Shown here: piece by piece, positions 7,939 to 17,263 of the stretch | How the letters are laid out: every line of letters starts with the position of its first letter | How positions within the stretch are numbered: position 1 is the stretch's first letter | NCBI GenBank assembly: GCA_017461725.1 | Contig: JAFTXG010000020.1 | Location: 1-64,000 of the forward strand | Length of the DNA: 64,000 nucleotides | Direction: 5' to 3' | From: Lachnospiraceae bacterium | GTDB lineage: Bacteria; Bacillota; Clostridia; Lachnospirales; Lachnospiraceae | The notes under the pieces: generated by a model | What the model saw: only the letters and a program-made list of their open reading frames with translations | What the model was told of the DNA's origin: nothing | Databases searched by the model: none | Translations under genes and position numbers: made by a program

Positions 7939-8358
7939 TTAAAGAGATGCAATCAGCAGAGCCTTTGCGTTCTCAGGCAGCTGCGCCTCGTCCATAGATA
8001 CACTCAGCACAAAGTTCACATTATACTGCTTGCTAAGCGCATCCAACTCAGTAATCGCCTCGGAGATATCCTGTCCTTCAAGGTGAGCCAGCTTCAAGAA
8101 ACTGTCCAGGAAGAAATACTCCTTATCATAATCCTGGGAAAGAATTCCGCAGATAAATCCGATGAACGCGTTATAAGAACGGATCGGATAATCAAACAAA
8201 TTAATCAGACGAACCTGATTGCTCAACTCATGCATATGCTTATTGCTCTTGTCAAGGTAAACACAGGATCCCTTTGCCTCCGCAACGATAGTATTTGCTT
8301 TGTCAAGCAGAATCTTAGTTTTTCCTTTTCCTTTGTTACCGGCAATAATCTGAACCAT
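7939..8358 (-). CDS. Small P-loop NTPase-like protein of unknown role
   Basis: A 139-residue protein that opens with a Walker A motif, AGNKGKGKTK (about 6-15). A hydrophobic strand ending in acid (EYFFLDSFLK, about 80-89) could be Walker B. Clostridial homologs have been labelled PilT-like, which is not supported: no pilus genes are near and the protein is far too short. It is monocistronic, with its own strong promoter and terminator and GGAGGAG before the ATG. Function unknown. Confidence 0.72.
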   Translation of the reverse strand: MVQIIAGNKGKGKTKILLDKANTIVAEAKGSCVYLDKSNKHMHELSNQVRLINLFDYPIRSYNAFIGFICGILSQDYDKEYFFLDSFLKLAHLEGQDISEAITELDALSKQYNVNFVLSVSMDEAQLPENAKALLIASL

Positions 8359-8395
8359 ATTGCACTCCTCCTTTGATGTAGTTAACCATGTCTTT

Positions 8396-8424
8396 ATTAT
8401 AGTTTATTTGTGAATAAAATACAA
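8396..8424 (-). promoter_or_regulatory. Promoter of the P-loop protein gene
   Basis: On the minus strand TTGTAT (8419-8424), 17 bp and consensus TATAAT (8396-8401). It lies in the 89-bp gap after dacA. Confidence 0.7.
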
Positions 8425-8447
8425 TCCTAAATTTCAAAATACGCAGT

Positions 8448-9476
8448 TTAATTTAAAACTTTTGACAATAACAGATCCATATTATTGTACAAGCGCTCTC
8501 TGGTTCCGGAACGAAGCACCACCGCAATATATTCATTGCCCTCGGCATCAGCCGCACTGAAGGCGAGACAGAATAATGCGCCGTCAGTTGTTCCGGTTTT
8601 TCCGCCGATTCCCGTAAGGTATACCGGAAGAGTCCTTCCTCCGTTAAAATACAAGATACCTCTGCTCCACGTTTTTACTACGGGCAGACCGTTATTGGAA
8701 AACGTCGCTGTATAGTCCTGAGTACCGATAACCTGACGGAACACTTCATTGTCCAGCAAACGATTGAACACCAGATAAATATCATACGCAGAAGTGTAAT
8801 GATTCGGGTCGTCAAGTCCGTGTGCATTCATAAAGTGTGAATCTGTCATACCCAAAGAATGGGCCGTCTCATTCATCAGCTGAACAAATGCCTCCTCTGA
8901 TCCGGATATATAATACGCAATCGCGTTTGCCGCATCATTTCCGGAGGGGATCATTAAACCGTAGAGTAATTGCTCCAGCGTGATTTCGTCTCCACCCTTA
9001 ATGCCGCATACAGAAGAATGAGGATCCAGATTGGCAAGCCATTCATCTTTTACGGTGACAACATCGCTCAAGTTTCCATACTTAAGTGCCACATAGAATG
9101 TCATCAGCTTTGTGATACTGGCCTGAGGCATATGCTTGTCAGCACTTTCGCTGTAGATCGTCTCTCCGGTAGTGCGGTTGTAAATGGCAGCCACGATAGA
9201 GGTAACCCCTTTGTCCAGTGGATCACTCTCCACTGAAATACAAAGTCCATCCGCAAACAGCTCAGGCAGATTATCGTTTACGACAGCTGCTGGAGCTTCC
9301 GGCTCTGCAGCTTTTGCCTGATAAGGATGCAATATGGGCACTTCCTCCTTTTGTCCCAAAAAGAAGAAACATCCTATCGCAATCGCCACGATCGCAGCAA
9401 ATACGATGAGGCAGCGTCTAATCAGGCGCGCACGACGTCTGCGGCGTCTCCGGTTATTCATATTTTTTCTCGTCAT
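8448..9476 (-). CDS. D-alanyl-D-alanine carboxypeptidase (DacA/PBP5 family)
   Basis: A serine penicillin-binding protein that trims the terminal D-Ala from peptidoglycan stem peptides. The three active-site motifs are intact: Ser120-x-x-Lys123 (SITK), Ser178-Gly-Asn180 and Lys293-Thr-Gly295. An arginine-rich N-terminus precedes a membrane helix at about 21-41, so it is anchored at the N-terminus and has no C-terminal amphipathic anchor. The start at 9476 is chosen because GGAG lies seven bases upstream; the longer reading from 9533 would overlap mgsA by 41 bases. It ends the mre-min operon. Length 342. Confidence 0.9.
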   Translation of the reverse strand: MTRKNMNNRRRRRRRARLIRRCLIVFAAIVAIAIGCFFFLGQKEEVPILHPYQAKAAEPEAPAAVVNDNLPELFADGLCISVESDPLDKGVTSIVAAIYNRTTGETIYSESADKHMPQASITKLMTFYVALKYGNLSDVVTVKDEWLANLDPHSSVCGIKGGDEITLEQLLYGLMIPSGNDAANAIAYYISGSEEAFVQLMNETAHSLGMTDSHFMNAHGLDDPNHYTSAYDIYLVFNRLLDNEVFRQVIGTQDYTATFSNNGLPVVKTWSRGILYFNGGRTLPVYLTGIGGKTGTTDGALFCLAFSAADAEGNEYIAVVLRSGTRERLYNNMDLLLSKVLN

Positions 9477-9492
9477 ATTTTGTCTCCAATGA

Positions 9493-9888
9493 TTAGCGGT
9501 AAGCTTCTCGCCATTCCAGATCACCGCGATCAAGAGCCTTGATCAACAGCTCTGCTGTAGCAAGATTGGTCGCGATAGGGATATTATACATATCGCAAAG
9601 CTTAATCACATTGATCACATCCGGCTCAGTTTCCTTTGCGTGAAGAGGATCGCGCAGGAAAATCACCAGATCCATCTGATTGCTTTCAATCTGAGCTGCA
9701 AGCTGCTGTTCTCCACCCATGGAACCGGCAAGATACTTTCGAATATTCAGGTTTGTCACTTCTTCGATCAGTCTTCCGGTGGTGCCGGTAGCAAATAGCT
9801 CGTGTCTGCATAAAATGCCGCGATAAGCGATACAGAAATTCTGCATCAGTCTTTTTTTGGTATCATGTGCAATCAAACCTACATTCAT
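9493..9888 (-). CDS. mgsA: Methylglyoxal synthase
   Basis: MgsA turns dihydroxyacetone phosphate into methylglyoxal and phosphate, a bypass of lower glycolysis that relieves sugar-phosphate stress. The N-terminal LIAHDTKK motif, the TTGTTG-like phosphate loop (ATGTTGRLI) and the catalytic Asp segment (VIFLRDPL) are present. The 131 residues match the family. It is embedded between rodA and dacA, as in other Clostridia, with no obvious functional link to the wall genes. Confidence 0.93.
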   Translation of the reverse strand: MNVGLIAHDTKKRLMQNFCIAYRGILCRHELFATGTTGRLIEEVTNLNIRKYLAGSMGGEQQLAAQIESNQMDLVIFLRDPLHAKETEPDVINVIKLCDMYNIPIATNLATAELLIKALDRGDLEWREAYR

Positions 9889-9913
9889 AAATAGCCCTCT
9901 TTCTATGTTAATT

Positions 9914-11050
9914 TTAACTACTGCTGCGTTTTCTCTGTATACTCACATTCAGAACAAAGCCCATCCCCAAATAGAGACTGATCAGTGAACTCAAGCCTGC
10001 ACTGACAAAAGGTAGGGGAAGTCCTGTATTTGGAAACAGTCCTGTATTTACACATATATTAGTGAATGCCTGAAAAGATACCAAGGCAGCCATACCAATA
10101 CAAATCAGGCGCCCGGCCAGATCCCTGGCTCTGATCCCTGTGTAAATACACTCCACAACAATCAAAAATAAAAGCAATATAACTGCCGTACATCCGACAA
10201 ATCCGGTCTCCTCTCCGATGACCGAAAAGATAAAGTCGGTGTCCTCCTCCATTAGATAATCAGCATTTTTCATGGAGTAGACACTGTTGTTAAACAGCCC
10301 CTTACCATAAAGCTGACCGGAGCCGATAGCCATGATCGAATGGCGCTGCTGAGCAGTCACATCGACCGAATAGCGATCAGGATACAGCCAGGACAGAATA
10401 CGTCTCACCTGATAATGCTCATCCATGCCCGGCTGCTGAATATAGTAGAGACCGAATATCCCTACCGGAATCAGTGCCGCCACTACTCCGCCGATCCATT
10501 TGTAACTGATTCCGGCCACATAGAGCATGATGACGAAAATCACACAGAAGACAATGGTAGTGGACAGGTCCGGCTGAAGGAGGATCAGTACAGCATTTCC
10601 GCCCAGCAGCGCAGCACCGCCGATCAGTACAAAAACATTATTGATCTGCTTGCTGAACACACTGAAGTATGCTGCCCATGTCAAAATCATTAAAATCTTA
10701 CAGAACTCTGACGGCTGTATCGCTCCAATGCCCGGAAGATCGACCCAGCGCTGAGCTCCGGTGGTGTCTCCTCCAAAGCCCAAAGGCGACCTTACGATCA
10801 GCAACAAGCCAATACTGAACAAAAAAACCAGCGGCCATAACTTCAACACAAACTTATAATCCACGAGCATCAGAAACAGCATGAGAAACGTGCCCACCGC
10901 CGCTCCGAATATCTGCTTTTCCATCGCGGATCCCCCGGACACCATCGTTGCGCTCCGGATGAAGATGATTCCGATCGCTGTCAGTGCCCAAACGTAAAGC
11001 ATTAAGCGGAAATTCAGATAACGAACGCGATATTCGCTGAATTTAAACAT
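9914..11050 (-). CDS. rodA: RodA, SEDS-family peptidoglycan polymerase
   Basis: RodA is the glycosyltransferase of the elongasome and works with PBP2. About ten membrane helices are visible across 378 residues. The SEDS signatures are seen in GAQRWVDLPGIGAIQPSEFCK (near 107-127) and in the C-terminal NTGLFPNTGLPLPFVSAG region. Its place in one operon with mrdA, mreC and mreD fits RodA better than FtsW or SpoVE. The Shine-Dalgarno is weak (AAAAGGAT). Confidence 0.9.
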   Translation of the reverse strand: MFKFSEYRVRYLNFRLMLYVWALTAIGIIFIRSATMVSGGSAMEKQIFGAAVGTFLMLFLMLVDYKFVLKLWPLVFLFSIGLLLIVRSPLGFGGDTTGAQRWVDLPGIGAIQPSEFCKILMILTWAAYFSVFSKQINNVFVLIGGAALLGGNAVLILLQPDLSTTIVFCVIFVIMLYVAGISYKWIGGVVAALIPVGIFGLYYIQQPGMDEHYQVRRILSWLYPDRYSVDVTAQQRHSIMAIGSGQLYGKGLFNNSVYSMKNADYLMEEDTDFIFSVIGEETGFVGCTAVILLLFLIVVECIYTGIRARDLAGRLICIGMAALVSFQAFTNICVNTGLFPNTGLPLPFVSAGLSSLISLYLGMGFVLNVSIQRKRSSS

Positions 11051-11062
11051 AAATCAATCCTT

Positions 11063-11353
11063 TTATTTCTGTACCGGATGCTGCCCGTTTTTCATCTCCT
11101 TGATCGGAATGTTTGCATAAATCGCGGGAACAATACCATTTCGGCCTTCAGACTCGGTCTGTGTGATCTGAATGTCGAGAGCCTCGGTATCTACATCCAT
11201 ATATTTGGAAATAACCTGAATAATGTCGTTTTTGATCGCCTCCATGATCTCCGGTGAACAGTTCGCACGGTCAGAAACAAGCAAAAGTTTCAGACGGTCC
11301 TTTGCCACATTGCTGGAGTTCTGATGGCGCTTAAATAAATCAAACAGTCCCAT
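11063..11353 (-). CDS. minE: MinE, topological specificity factor
   Basis: MinE stimulates MinD ATPase and drives pole-to-pole oscillation of MinCD. The N-terminal membrane-targeting segment MGLFDLFKR and the MinD-binding stretch (NVAKDRLKLLLVSDRA) are clear. The 96 residues are normal. It follows minD by 11 bp. Presence of MinE, rather than DivIVA alone, points to an oscillating Min system, known in Clostridia. Confidence 0.95.
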   Translation of the reverse strand: MGLFDLFKRHQNSSNVAKDRLKLLLVSDRANCSPEIMEAIKNDIIQVISKYMDVDTEALDIQITQTESEGRNGIVPAIYANIPIKEMKNGQHPVQK

Positions 11354-11364
11354 GATCGTCCTCC

Positions 11365-12156
11365 TTAGTTTTTCCCGAACAGCTTGGTCAGCTTTGTCCA
11401 GAAATTTTCTTTTGCATTAAGGTCAAGCAGCGGAATCTCCTCGCCGGTCACACGGCGTGCAATGTTCATGTATGCCTGACCTGCCAGACAATCGGAACCA
11501 ACTAACGGCTCACCCTGGTTAGTGGAAACAACAATCTGCTCTGCGTCCGGTACGGCACCGATCAGATTTACTGCCAGAATCTCCACTACGTCGTCAATAG
11601 ACATCATATCGCCACGGTTTACCATATCCATACGGAGACGGTTTACGATGAGATGGATTTTCTTCATCTCATTGGCTTCCAACAGACCGATGATACGGTC
11701 GGCATCGCGGATAGCGGAAACCTCGGGGGTGGTCACCACCAAAGCTCTATCTGCACCGGCGATAGCATTTTTGAAGCCCTGCTCAATACCGGCGGGACAG
11801 TCGAGAATTACATAATCAAACTCCTCGCGAAGCTCGTCCACCAGTTTTTTCATCTGCTCTGGAGTGACGCTGGTCTTATCTCTGGTCTGTGCGGAGGGAA
11901 GCAGGTACAGGCCGGGATGTTTTTTGTCCTTGATCGCAGCCTGAGCCACACGGCAGTTGCCCTCAACAACATCTACCAGATTATATACAATACGATTCTC
12001 CAGACCCATAACAACATCAAGGTTTCTCAGACCGATATCGGTATCTATCAAAATAACTTTCTTTCCTAACATAGCCAATCCGGTACCGATATTTGCAGTG
12101 GTGGTGGTCTTGCCCACACCGCCCTTACCGGATGTAATGACAATTACTTCACACAT
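11365..12156 (-). CDS. minD: MinD, septum-site-determining ATPase
   Basis: MinD binds the membrane as an ATP dimer and recruits MinC to block polar division. The deviant Walker A motif GKGGVGKTTTT starts at residue 10, with the signature Lys11. The C-terminal amphipathic helix (NFWTKLTKLFGK) is the membrane-targeting sequence. Length 263 is standard. GGAG stands upstream of the ATG. Confidence 0.97.
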   Translation of the reverse strand: MCEVIVITSGKGGVGKTTTTANIGTGLAMLGKKVILIDTDIGLRNLDVVMGLENRIVYNLVDVVEGNCRVAQAAIKDKKHPGLYLLPSAQTRDKTSVTPEQMKKLVDELREEFDYVILDCPAGIEQGFKNAIAGADRALVVTTPEVSAIRDADRIIGLLEANEMKKIHLIVNRLRMDMVNRGDMMSIDDVVEILAVNLIGAVPDAEQIVVSTNQGEPLVGSDCLAGQAYMNIARRVTGEEIPLLDLNAKENFWTKLTKLFGKN

Positions 12157-12246
12157 GGTAAATAAACTCCTTCCATATCAAGACTACCCTATATTGTACA
12201 CGATATTCCCAAAAAACGCCAGCAGAATTTACACAAATCTTATAAT

Positions 12247-12918
12247 TTATGTCCACGAAATTTCGTTGAGCACTTCTTTGCACAGCGTATCAATGTAAAT
12301 ATTCCCCGCTTCGACAAAAGCAATCTGTGGTTCTGTGGTCTTTTTCGTCTTTTGCTTCTTGTCTGTACTTCTGGCGATGACATCGCCGATCCGGATCTGA
12401 ACCGGATTCATCTCCAGTGCAACTACAAAAGCATTTTCATTTCCGGTGATCCCGGCCCAGGCAGTTCCCTTAAGTGCACCCAGAACGACGATGTTTCCCA
12501 CGGCAATGACTTTTGAACCGGGATTTACATCGCCGAGGATCACAATGCTGGTCTCCGACTCAAGTACCTGACCGGAACGCAGTGTCCCTTTATAAAACTG
12601 ACCGGACTCTGTAGCTGACAGTGCAGGCGCCGGCTCCATCACGCGGCGGAAATTATCCTCGCGACCTTGATTGTGATCGACCACACAGGCAATTTCCAGC
12701 TCACAGCTGTCGGTGATCGCTTTGATCAGTCGGCGCTCCTCCTCGTCCGTAAGATTTCTGCCTTCAAAGCTCACCGCCAGTTTGGCCTGTTCGAAAAACT
12801 TTCCTGAGTCGCGGAATTTCTCTTCCACGTCTGTTATCAGCTCATCAAAGGCCACCTGATCATCAAGAATCACGGTGATGCCGTATCGATTGCTTTTAAT
12901 TAAAACCGTTGACTTCAT
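12247..12918 (-). CDS. minC: MinC, septum-formation inhibitor
   Basis: MinC destabilises FtsZ rings away from midcell. The N-terminal domain spans about 1-100. The C-terminal beta-helix (about 105-200) has the typical repeats GTLRSGQ, ILGDVNPGSKV and NIVVLGALKGTAWAG. The 223 residues match the family. It lies just after mrdA and 90 bp before minD. Confidence 0.93.
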   Translation of the reverse strand: MKSTVLIKSNRYGITVILDDQVAFDELITDVEEKFRDSGKFFEQAKLAVSFEGRNLTDEEERRLIKAITDSCELEIACVVDHNQGREDNFRRVMEPAPALSATESGQFYKGTLRSGQVLESETSIVILGDVNPGSKVIAVGNIVVLGALKGTAWAGITGNENAFVVALEMNPVQIRIGDVIARSTDKKQKTKKTTEPQIAFVEAGNIYIDTLCKEVLNEISWT

Positions 12919-12964
12919 CTGTGCCTCCTCTATCCTTAAGTCGAAAGTATGTTAATTTTTATGA

Positions 12965-15823
12965 TTAATCCGGGATAACGACGGTGGTCGCATCCTTCGC
13001 ATTACCGGAAAGAATATCTTCGAGAGTAATGTCGCCGTAATAATATTTGAATACATCTGCCCCGATACTGGATGCGTTTGCAGAACCATAACCATTGGGA
13101 ATTGCTACGGTAACACCAATCTCGGGATTTTCGTAAGGAGCATATCCGATAAATGTTGCATGGTTTGCTCTGCCGACCTTCTCCTCCGCGGTGCCGGTCT
13201 TTCCTGCGACAGTGACGCTCACATCCTGGAACTGCGTGCCGGTATTCTGCGAGATAACTCCTCTCATACCCGTATGGATCGAATCCCAGATAGAATCATT
13301 GCTCAGTTCCACCTGACCTGCAATGGTCGGCTCATAGGAAGAGAGAACGGTTCCGTCGGTCGCGGTGATTTTATTGATCAGACTGTACTCATACAGGGTT
13401 CCGCTGCTGGCCAGCGTGGTCAGATAACGGGAAAGATGAATGTTTGCATAGTTATGTGAACCCTGACCGATACAGGATGGAATCGGGTTCGTCGTTGTAA
13501 TATACGGCGCGCTCTCGGATATCTCAACACCGGATTTATCGCCAAGGCCAAACATGCGGGCATATTCGGCAATCGTCTCCAGTCCGGTATGCGCATCGTA
13601 ATCCCCACCGACAGTGGAAAGGCGGTAACCCACTTCACAGAAGAAATAGTTACAGGACCAGGTGATCGCATCGACTACGTTCAGATTTCCATGTCCATGC
13701 CAGTTCCAGCATCGCAGATTGACACCCAGATTGGTGAATATACCGGTATCATTGATCAACTCACCGGAGGTAATCATCCCGGTGTCCAGTCCGATGATGG
13801 ACGACAACACCTTGAAGATGGAGCCGGGAGCGGTTTCAACCTGTGTAGCCCGGTTTAGGAACGGATAACTCAGATCCTCTGTCAGTTCCTGGTAGTAGCC
13901 TGAGTCGATGGAGCCGGAAAAACGGTTGATATCATAGCCCGGGTAAGTGACCAGAGCAAGCACTTCTCCGGTATTTACATCACTGATGACGCAGGATGCA
14001 GAGCAGGGATCAAGCGCAAGCATCGCCGGAGTAAGCTCCAGGCTCTCCACCTTGGCCATGAAGAAATCGTATGCAGAAAGAGCTCCGGACTGCAGCTTCT
14101 CATAGGATTCCTGATCATATTCTAACACTTCCTGATCGAACAATGCAAGACAAAGTTTTGTTGCAGAAAGGTCGCCCTCGATGATTAAATGTTTGTAAAT
14201 CAGCTTACAGAAATCCGTATATTCCGGCAACGTCTCCGCAATATGGGTGATCAGCGCCTGATAGGTGTCTTCGGTGCTGGCATATTTCGACTCCAGCGGT
14301 AGCTGTTCGATGGCCAGCCAGTTGTTTGCCACTGCATAGCGAAGAAACTCCTGAAGTGAGATGGTCTCATTGAGCCAGCCCACATATCCCTCGGACTCTG
14401 TATCAATCCGGGAACTGATCAGAATCCCCTGCTCTTTCAACATATCATAGATGCACTCTCCATAATCCATCATGTGCTCTGATAGTGCAGAAAAAACGGT
14501 GGGATCATCTATGGTGAGTTCTTCCACCAGCGCTTCGACAACCGTGGCTTTTCGCTGATTGAACAGCGCATGGATATCCCTTTCGTGAGGGGATGCGTCG
14601 TCATCCGCAAAGGCCTGGTAAGATAAAATATTGTTATTGATCAGCTGGAATACTGCTGTGGAAAACTCAATCTCAATGGCGTTTGAGTCCTCGGTATCTA
14701 CCCTGGCACCGATTTTGATCTTCTCACAGAGAATACCGGCAAGGTGCTGCTCCAACAGATAATACAGACCAACCTGAAGATCCCTGTCTATGGAGAGGTA
14801 GATATCGTTTCCGGCCACCGGATCAGTCACATCATAGATTTCAATGATTTTTCCCACACTGTCCAGATACATTTTCTGATTGCCCTTTGTGCCGGAAAGC
14901 TCCAGCTCCATGGACTGCTCGATACCGGATTTTCCGACCACATCATTGAGGGCATAGCTCTCATCCTGTGCCTTCAGTTCTTCCAGCTCAGCCTGGGAAG
15001 CAATACCGGTATAGCCCAAAATATGGGCAAACTCATAGGCATCATTGTATACCCGGATGCTCTCCTCCTCAATCTGAACATCGCGGATAGTGGTGGTGTG
15101 TTCCAAAACATCCGCCATAGTCTCACTGCTTATGTTTGATGCAATCACTGTACTCTTATACTTCTGATAGGCGTTCTGCGCGATACCATAGCGCAGATGA
15201 AGCATTTTCAGTGCCATATCATCGCTCACCTCGTAAGGCTCGCCGTTTTGAAACTCGCCGATGCCATACCGTTCCTTCAGCCAGGTGAATACTTCCGCCG
15301 CAGTGTCATCTGCCAGAATGTTCCCCTCGTCATCCTCCTTATAGAGCGCATCAACGCCGGTCTGGCCGTAAACATCTCTCAGAAATCGAAGCCTGGCCGA
15401 CTCATTTTGCGTTGTGAACTGAATGTTTCCATTTTCGTCAAATGCAAGTGACAGATAGGAAACGATGCTCTCCCCATGGCGTTCCAGAAGGGGAATCAGA
15501 TCCTTCAGCATTTCATTTTTCTGATACCCGTTGGCATACACACCGGTGTCCGTGTAGGTCACCGAGTAGGCCAGCCTATTATAGGCCAGCAGATAGCCGT
15601 TACGGTCATATATATTTCCTCTGGTGCTTGGCAGCGAAGTTTCTCCCTCGGTCAGCTCTACATAGTTATCCAGATATTCGCTGCCGTGGATAATCTGAAG
15701 ATCAAACAGCTGGTAGATCAATGTTCCGAACATCAGAACCACAAAAATAACCACAGGCAATATTCTGGAAGTAAAGAAACGCTTGAGGCTGCTGCCGATC
15801 ATCTCCCATAACTCTTTAAACAA
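12965..15823 (-). CDS. mrdA: Penicillin-binding protein 2, elongasome transpeptidase, unusually long
   Basis: PBP2 cross-links peptidoglycan made by RodA during cell elongation. There is a membrane helix at about 20-40, then the pedestal domain, then the transpeptidase domain with SIFK, SCN (WSCNYFF) and KTG (AGKTGTAE) motifs, all intact. At 952 residues it is some 250-300 longer than classical PBP2. The extra length is a helical stretch at roughly 365-595 inserted just ahead of the transpeptidase domain. The start overlaps mreD by eight bases. The symbol mrdA is used because of linkage to rodA and mreCD. Confidence 0.93.
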   Translation of the reverse strand: MFKELWEMIGSSLKRFFTSRILPVVIFVVLMFGTLIYQLFDLQIIHGSEYLDNYVELTEGETSLPSTRGNIYDRNGYLLAYNRLAYSVTYTDTGVYANGYQKNEMLKDLIPLLERHGESIVSYLSLAFDENGNIQFTTQNESARLRFLRDVYGQTGVDALYKEDDEGNILADDTAAEVFTWLKERYGIGEFQNGEPYEVSDDMALKMLHLRYGIAQNAYQKYKSTVIASNISSETMADVLEHTTTIRDVQIEEESIRVYNDAYEFAHILGYTGIASQAELEELKAQDESYALNDVVGKSGIEQSMELELSGTKGNQKMYLDSVGKIIEIYDVTDPVAGNDIYLSIDRDLQVGLYYLLEQHLAGILCEKIKIGARVDTEDSNAIEIEFSTAVFQLINNNILSYQAFADDDASPHERDIHALFNQRKATVVEALVEELTIDDPTVFSALSEHMMDYGECIYDMLKEQGILISSRIDTESEGYVGWLNETISLQEFLRYAVANNWLAIEQLPLESKYASTEDTYQALITHIAETLPEYTDFCKLIYKHLIIEGDLSATKLCLALFDQEVLEYDQESYEKLQSGALSAYDFFMAKVESLELTPAMLALDPCSASCVISDVNTGEVLALVTYPGYDINRFSGSIDSGYYQELTEDLSYPFLNRATQVETAPGSIFKVLSSIIGLDTGMITSGELINDTGIFTNLGVNLRCWNWHGHGNLNVVDAITWSCNYFFCEVGYRLSTVGGDYDAHTGLETIAEYARMFGLGDKSGVEISESAPYITTTNPIPSCIGQGSHNYANIHLSRYLTTLASSGTLYEYSLINKITATDGTVLSSYEPTIAGQVELSNDSIWDSIHTGMRGVISQNTGTQFQDVSVTVAGKTGTAEEKVGRANHATFIGYAPYENPEIGVTVAIPNGYGSANASSIGADVFKYYYGDITLEDILSGNAKDATTVVIPD

Positions 15824-16337
15824 AGCTAGATGTTCTCCTTTTTTTCGTCAGAATCAAGTGTCTGTCCAGACCGTAGATCAGCGGATAGAACAGTATCGCC
15901 GCAAATACGGTAAACACCACTTCCGGCATGATCGTTCCGGTTACATAGCTCATCATGTCCAAACGACCGCGGATCAGAAAACGGAACACATACACATAAC
16001 CGCCGAACGCAAAATCACAGAGCCCGATCATCACTACAGGAAAAAGCTGTTCCTCCGAATAAATAAACCCGTGAAATACACCGCAGAGCGCTCCGGCATA
16101 AATATAAATCAGCATATAGAATCCCAGACCGCCGTCGCCGATAAATGTATCAGAAAGGATTCCGCAGACTGCTCCGATCAGCATGCCGATCCGCTTACCA
16201 CAGGTCAAACCGTAGGTTACGGTAACGATAAGGAGCAGATTTGGAACCACGTCCAGCGGCGAAAAAGTCCACAACACACTGTTCTGAAGCAGAAAAGCGG
16301 TCAATATGGAGGCGGCTGCCAGTATCACTCTTCTCAT
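15816..16337 (-). CDS. mreD: MreD, rod-shape-determining membrane protein
   Basis: A small polytopic protein of the elongasome. About five hydrophobic helices are visible in 173 residues, the normal size. It overlaps mreC by four bases (ATGA) and mrdA by eight, so translation is coupled through all three. Sequence conservation in MreD is low; the call rests on topology, size and position. Confidence 0.9.
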   Translation of the reverse strand: MRRVILAAASILTAFLLQNSVLWTFSPLDVVPNLLLIVTVTYGLTCGKRIGMLIGAVCGILSDTFIGDGGLGFYMLIYIYAGALCGVFHGFIYSEEQLFPVVMIGLCDFAFGGYVYVFRFLIRGRLDMMSYVTGTIMPEVVFTVFAAILFYPLIYGLDRHLILTKKRRTSSFV

Positions 16338-17263
16338 CCCTGCGCCTCCGTCCCGCCGGGAATTTCTGTCTGCGGCTCAGCTTCGGAGCTCTCCTCCGGT
16401 TTCGTTTCCGTCTCATCGATCATCAGATCATCCTTGACCATCCGGATGACCAGCACCTGTGTCAGATCATCAAAATCCGCCGTGGGCAGAAGGTAGCCGG
16501 ACTGGGTCAAATTATTTGCATCCAGAGAAATCTCCTGAATATAGCCGATCAAAAGTCCAGGCAGGTATTTGGTGCTGATATTGGATGTGATCACCATATC
16601 TCCCTTTGCCAGTACCGCATCCTTGTCTGCATACTGAATATTCAGCAATCCTTCACCGTAAAGCTGAAGATCTCCTGCAACAATGAAGGAATCCTTTGAC
16701 GTTGCGGACATCGCACTGATATTGCTGTCATCATCGATGATCGCAAGGACCTTCGCATAGTTTTTTCCGACTTCAGTGACAATCCCGCAAAGACCGCCGC
16801 CGGACAGCACATTCATATCCACCTTAATGCCATCGTCGCTGCCCTTGTCAATCACAAAAGAATTGAACCAGTTTCCCGACTCCTTCTGGATAACATTAGC
16901 CGCAACAGACGGATACTGTTCATAGGTATTTTTCAATCCGAGCAGCGCTCTCAGCTCCTGCAGTTCCTGATAATCGAGAGCATAGCGGTCCAGCTTTTCC
17001 TGCAGTGCCGCATTTTCTTGCCGCAGCAATTGATTTTCCTCTTCCGCCTCCCGCATATGCAAAAATGACTCGATCTCATCAGCGATGGACGCACCGATCT
17101 GATTGATCCCTTTCTGCATCGGCATAAATAAGGTGAAGATCCCCTGTCTCACCGGATTTAACGCCGTTGGAAACACAAAGTTGATGCCCAGCAGAATAAC
17201 GCAGAGCACCGTCAGCAAAAACAATACATACCTGGGAGGAATGGAAAACTTTGGCTTTTTCAT
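16334..17263 (-). CDS. mreC: MreC, rod-shape-determining protein
   Basis: MreC is a bitopic scaffold that activates PBP2-RodA. One membrane helix lies at about 11-30, then a coiled coil at about 60-105 (EAEEENQLLRQENAALQEKL), then the beta-rich MreC core at about 115-275 (VIQKESGNWFNSFVIDKGSDDG). The C-terminus is an acidic Glu/Pro-rich tail. It overlaps radC by four bases. mreB is missing from its usual place immediately upstream. Confidence 0.95.
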   Translation of the reverse strand: MKKPKFSIPPRYVLFLLTVLCVILLGINFVFPTALNPVRQGIFTLFMPMQKGINQIGASIADEIESFLHMREAEEENQLLRQENAALQEKLDRYALDYQELQELRALLGLKNTYEQYPSVAANVIQKESGNWFNSFVIDKGSDDGIKVDMNVLSGGGLCGIVTEVGKNYAKVLAIIDDDSNISAMSATSKDSFIVAGDLQLYGEGLLNIQYADKDAVLAKGDMVITSNISTKYLPGLLIGYIQEISLDANNLTQSGYLLPTADFDDLTQVLVIRMVKDDLMIDETETKPEESSEAEPQTEIPGGTEAQG

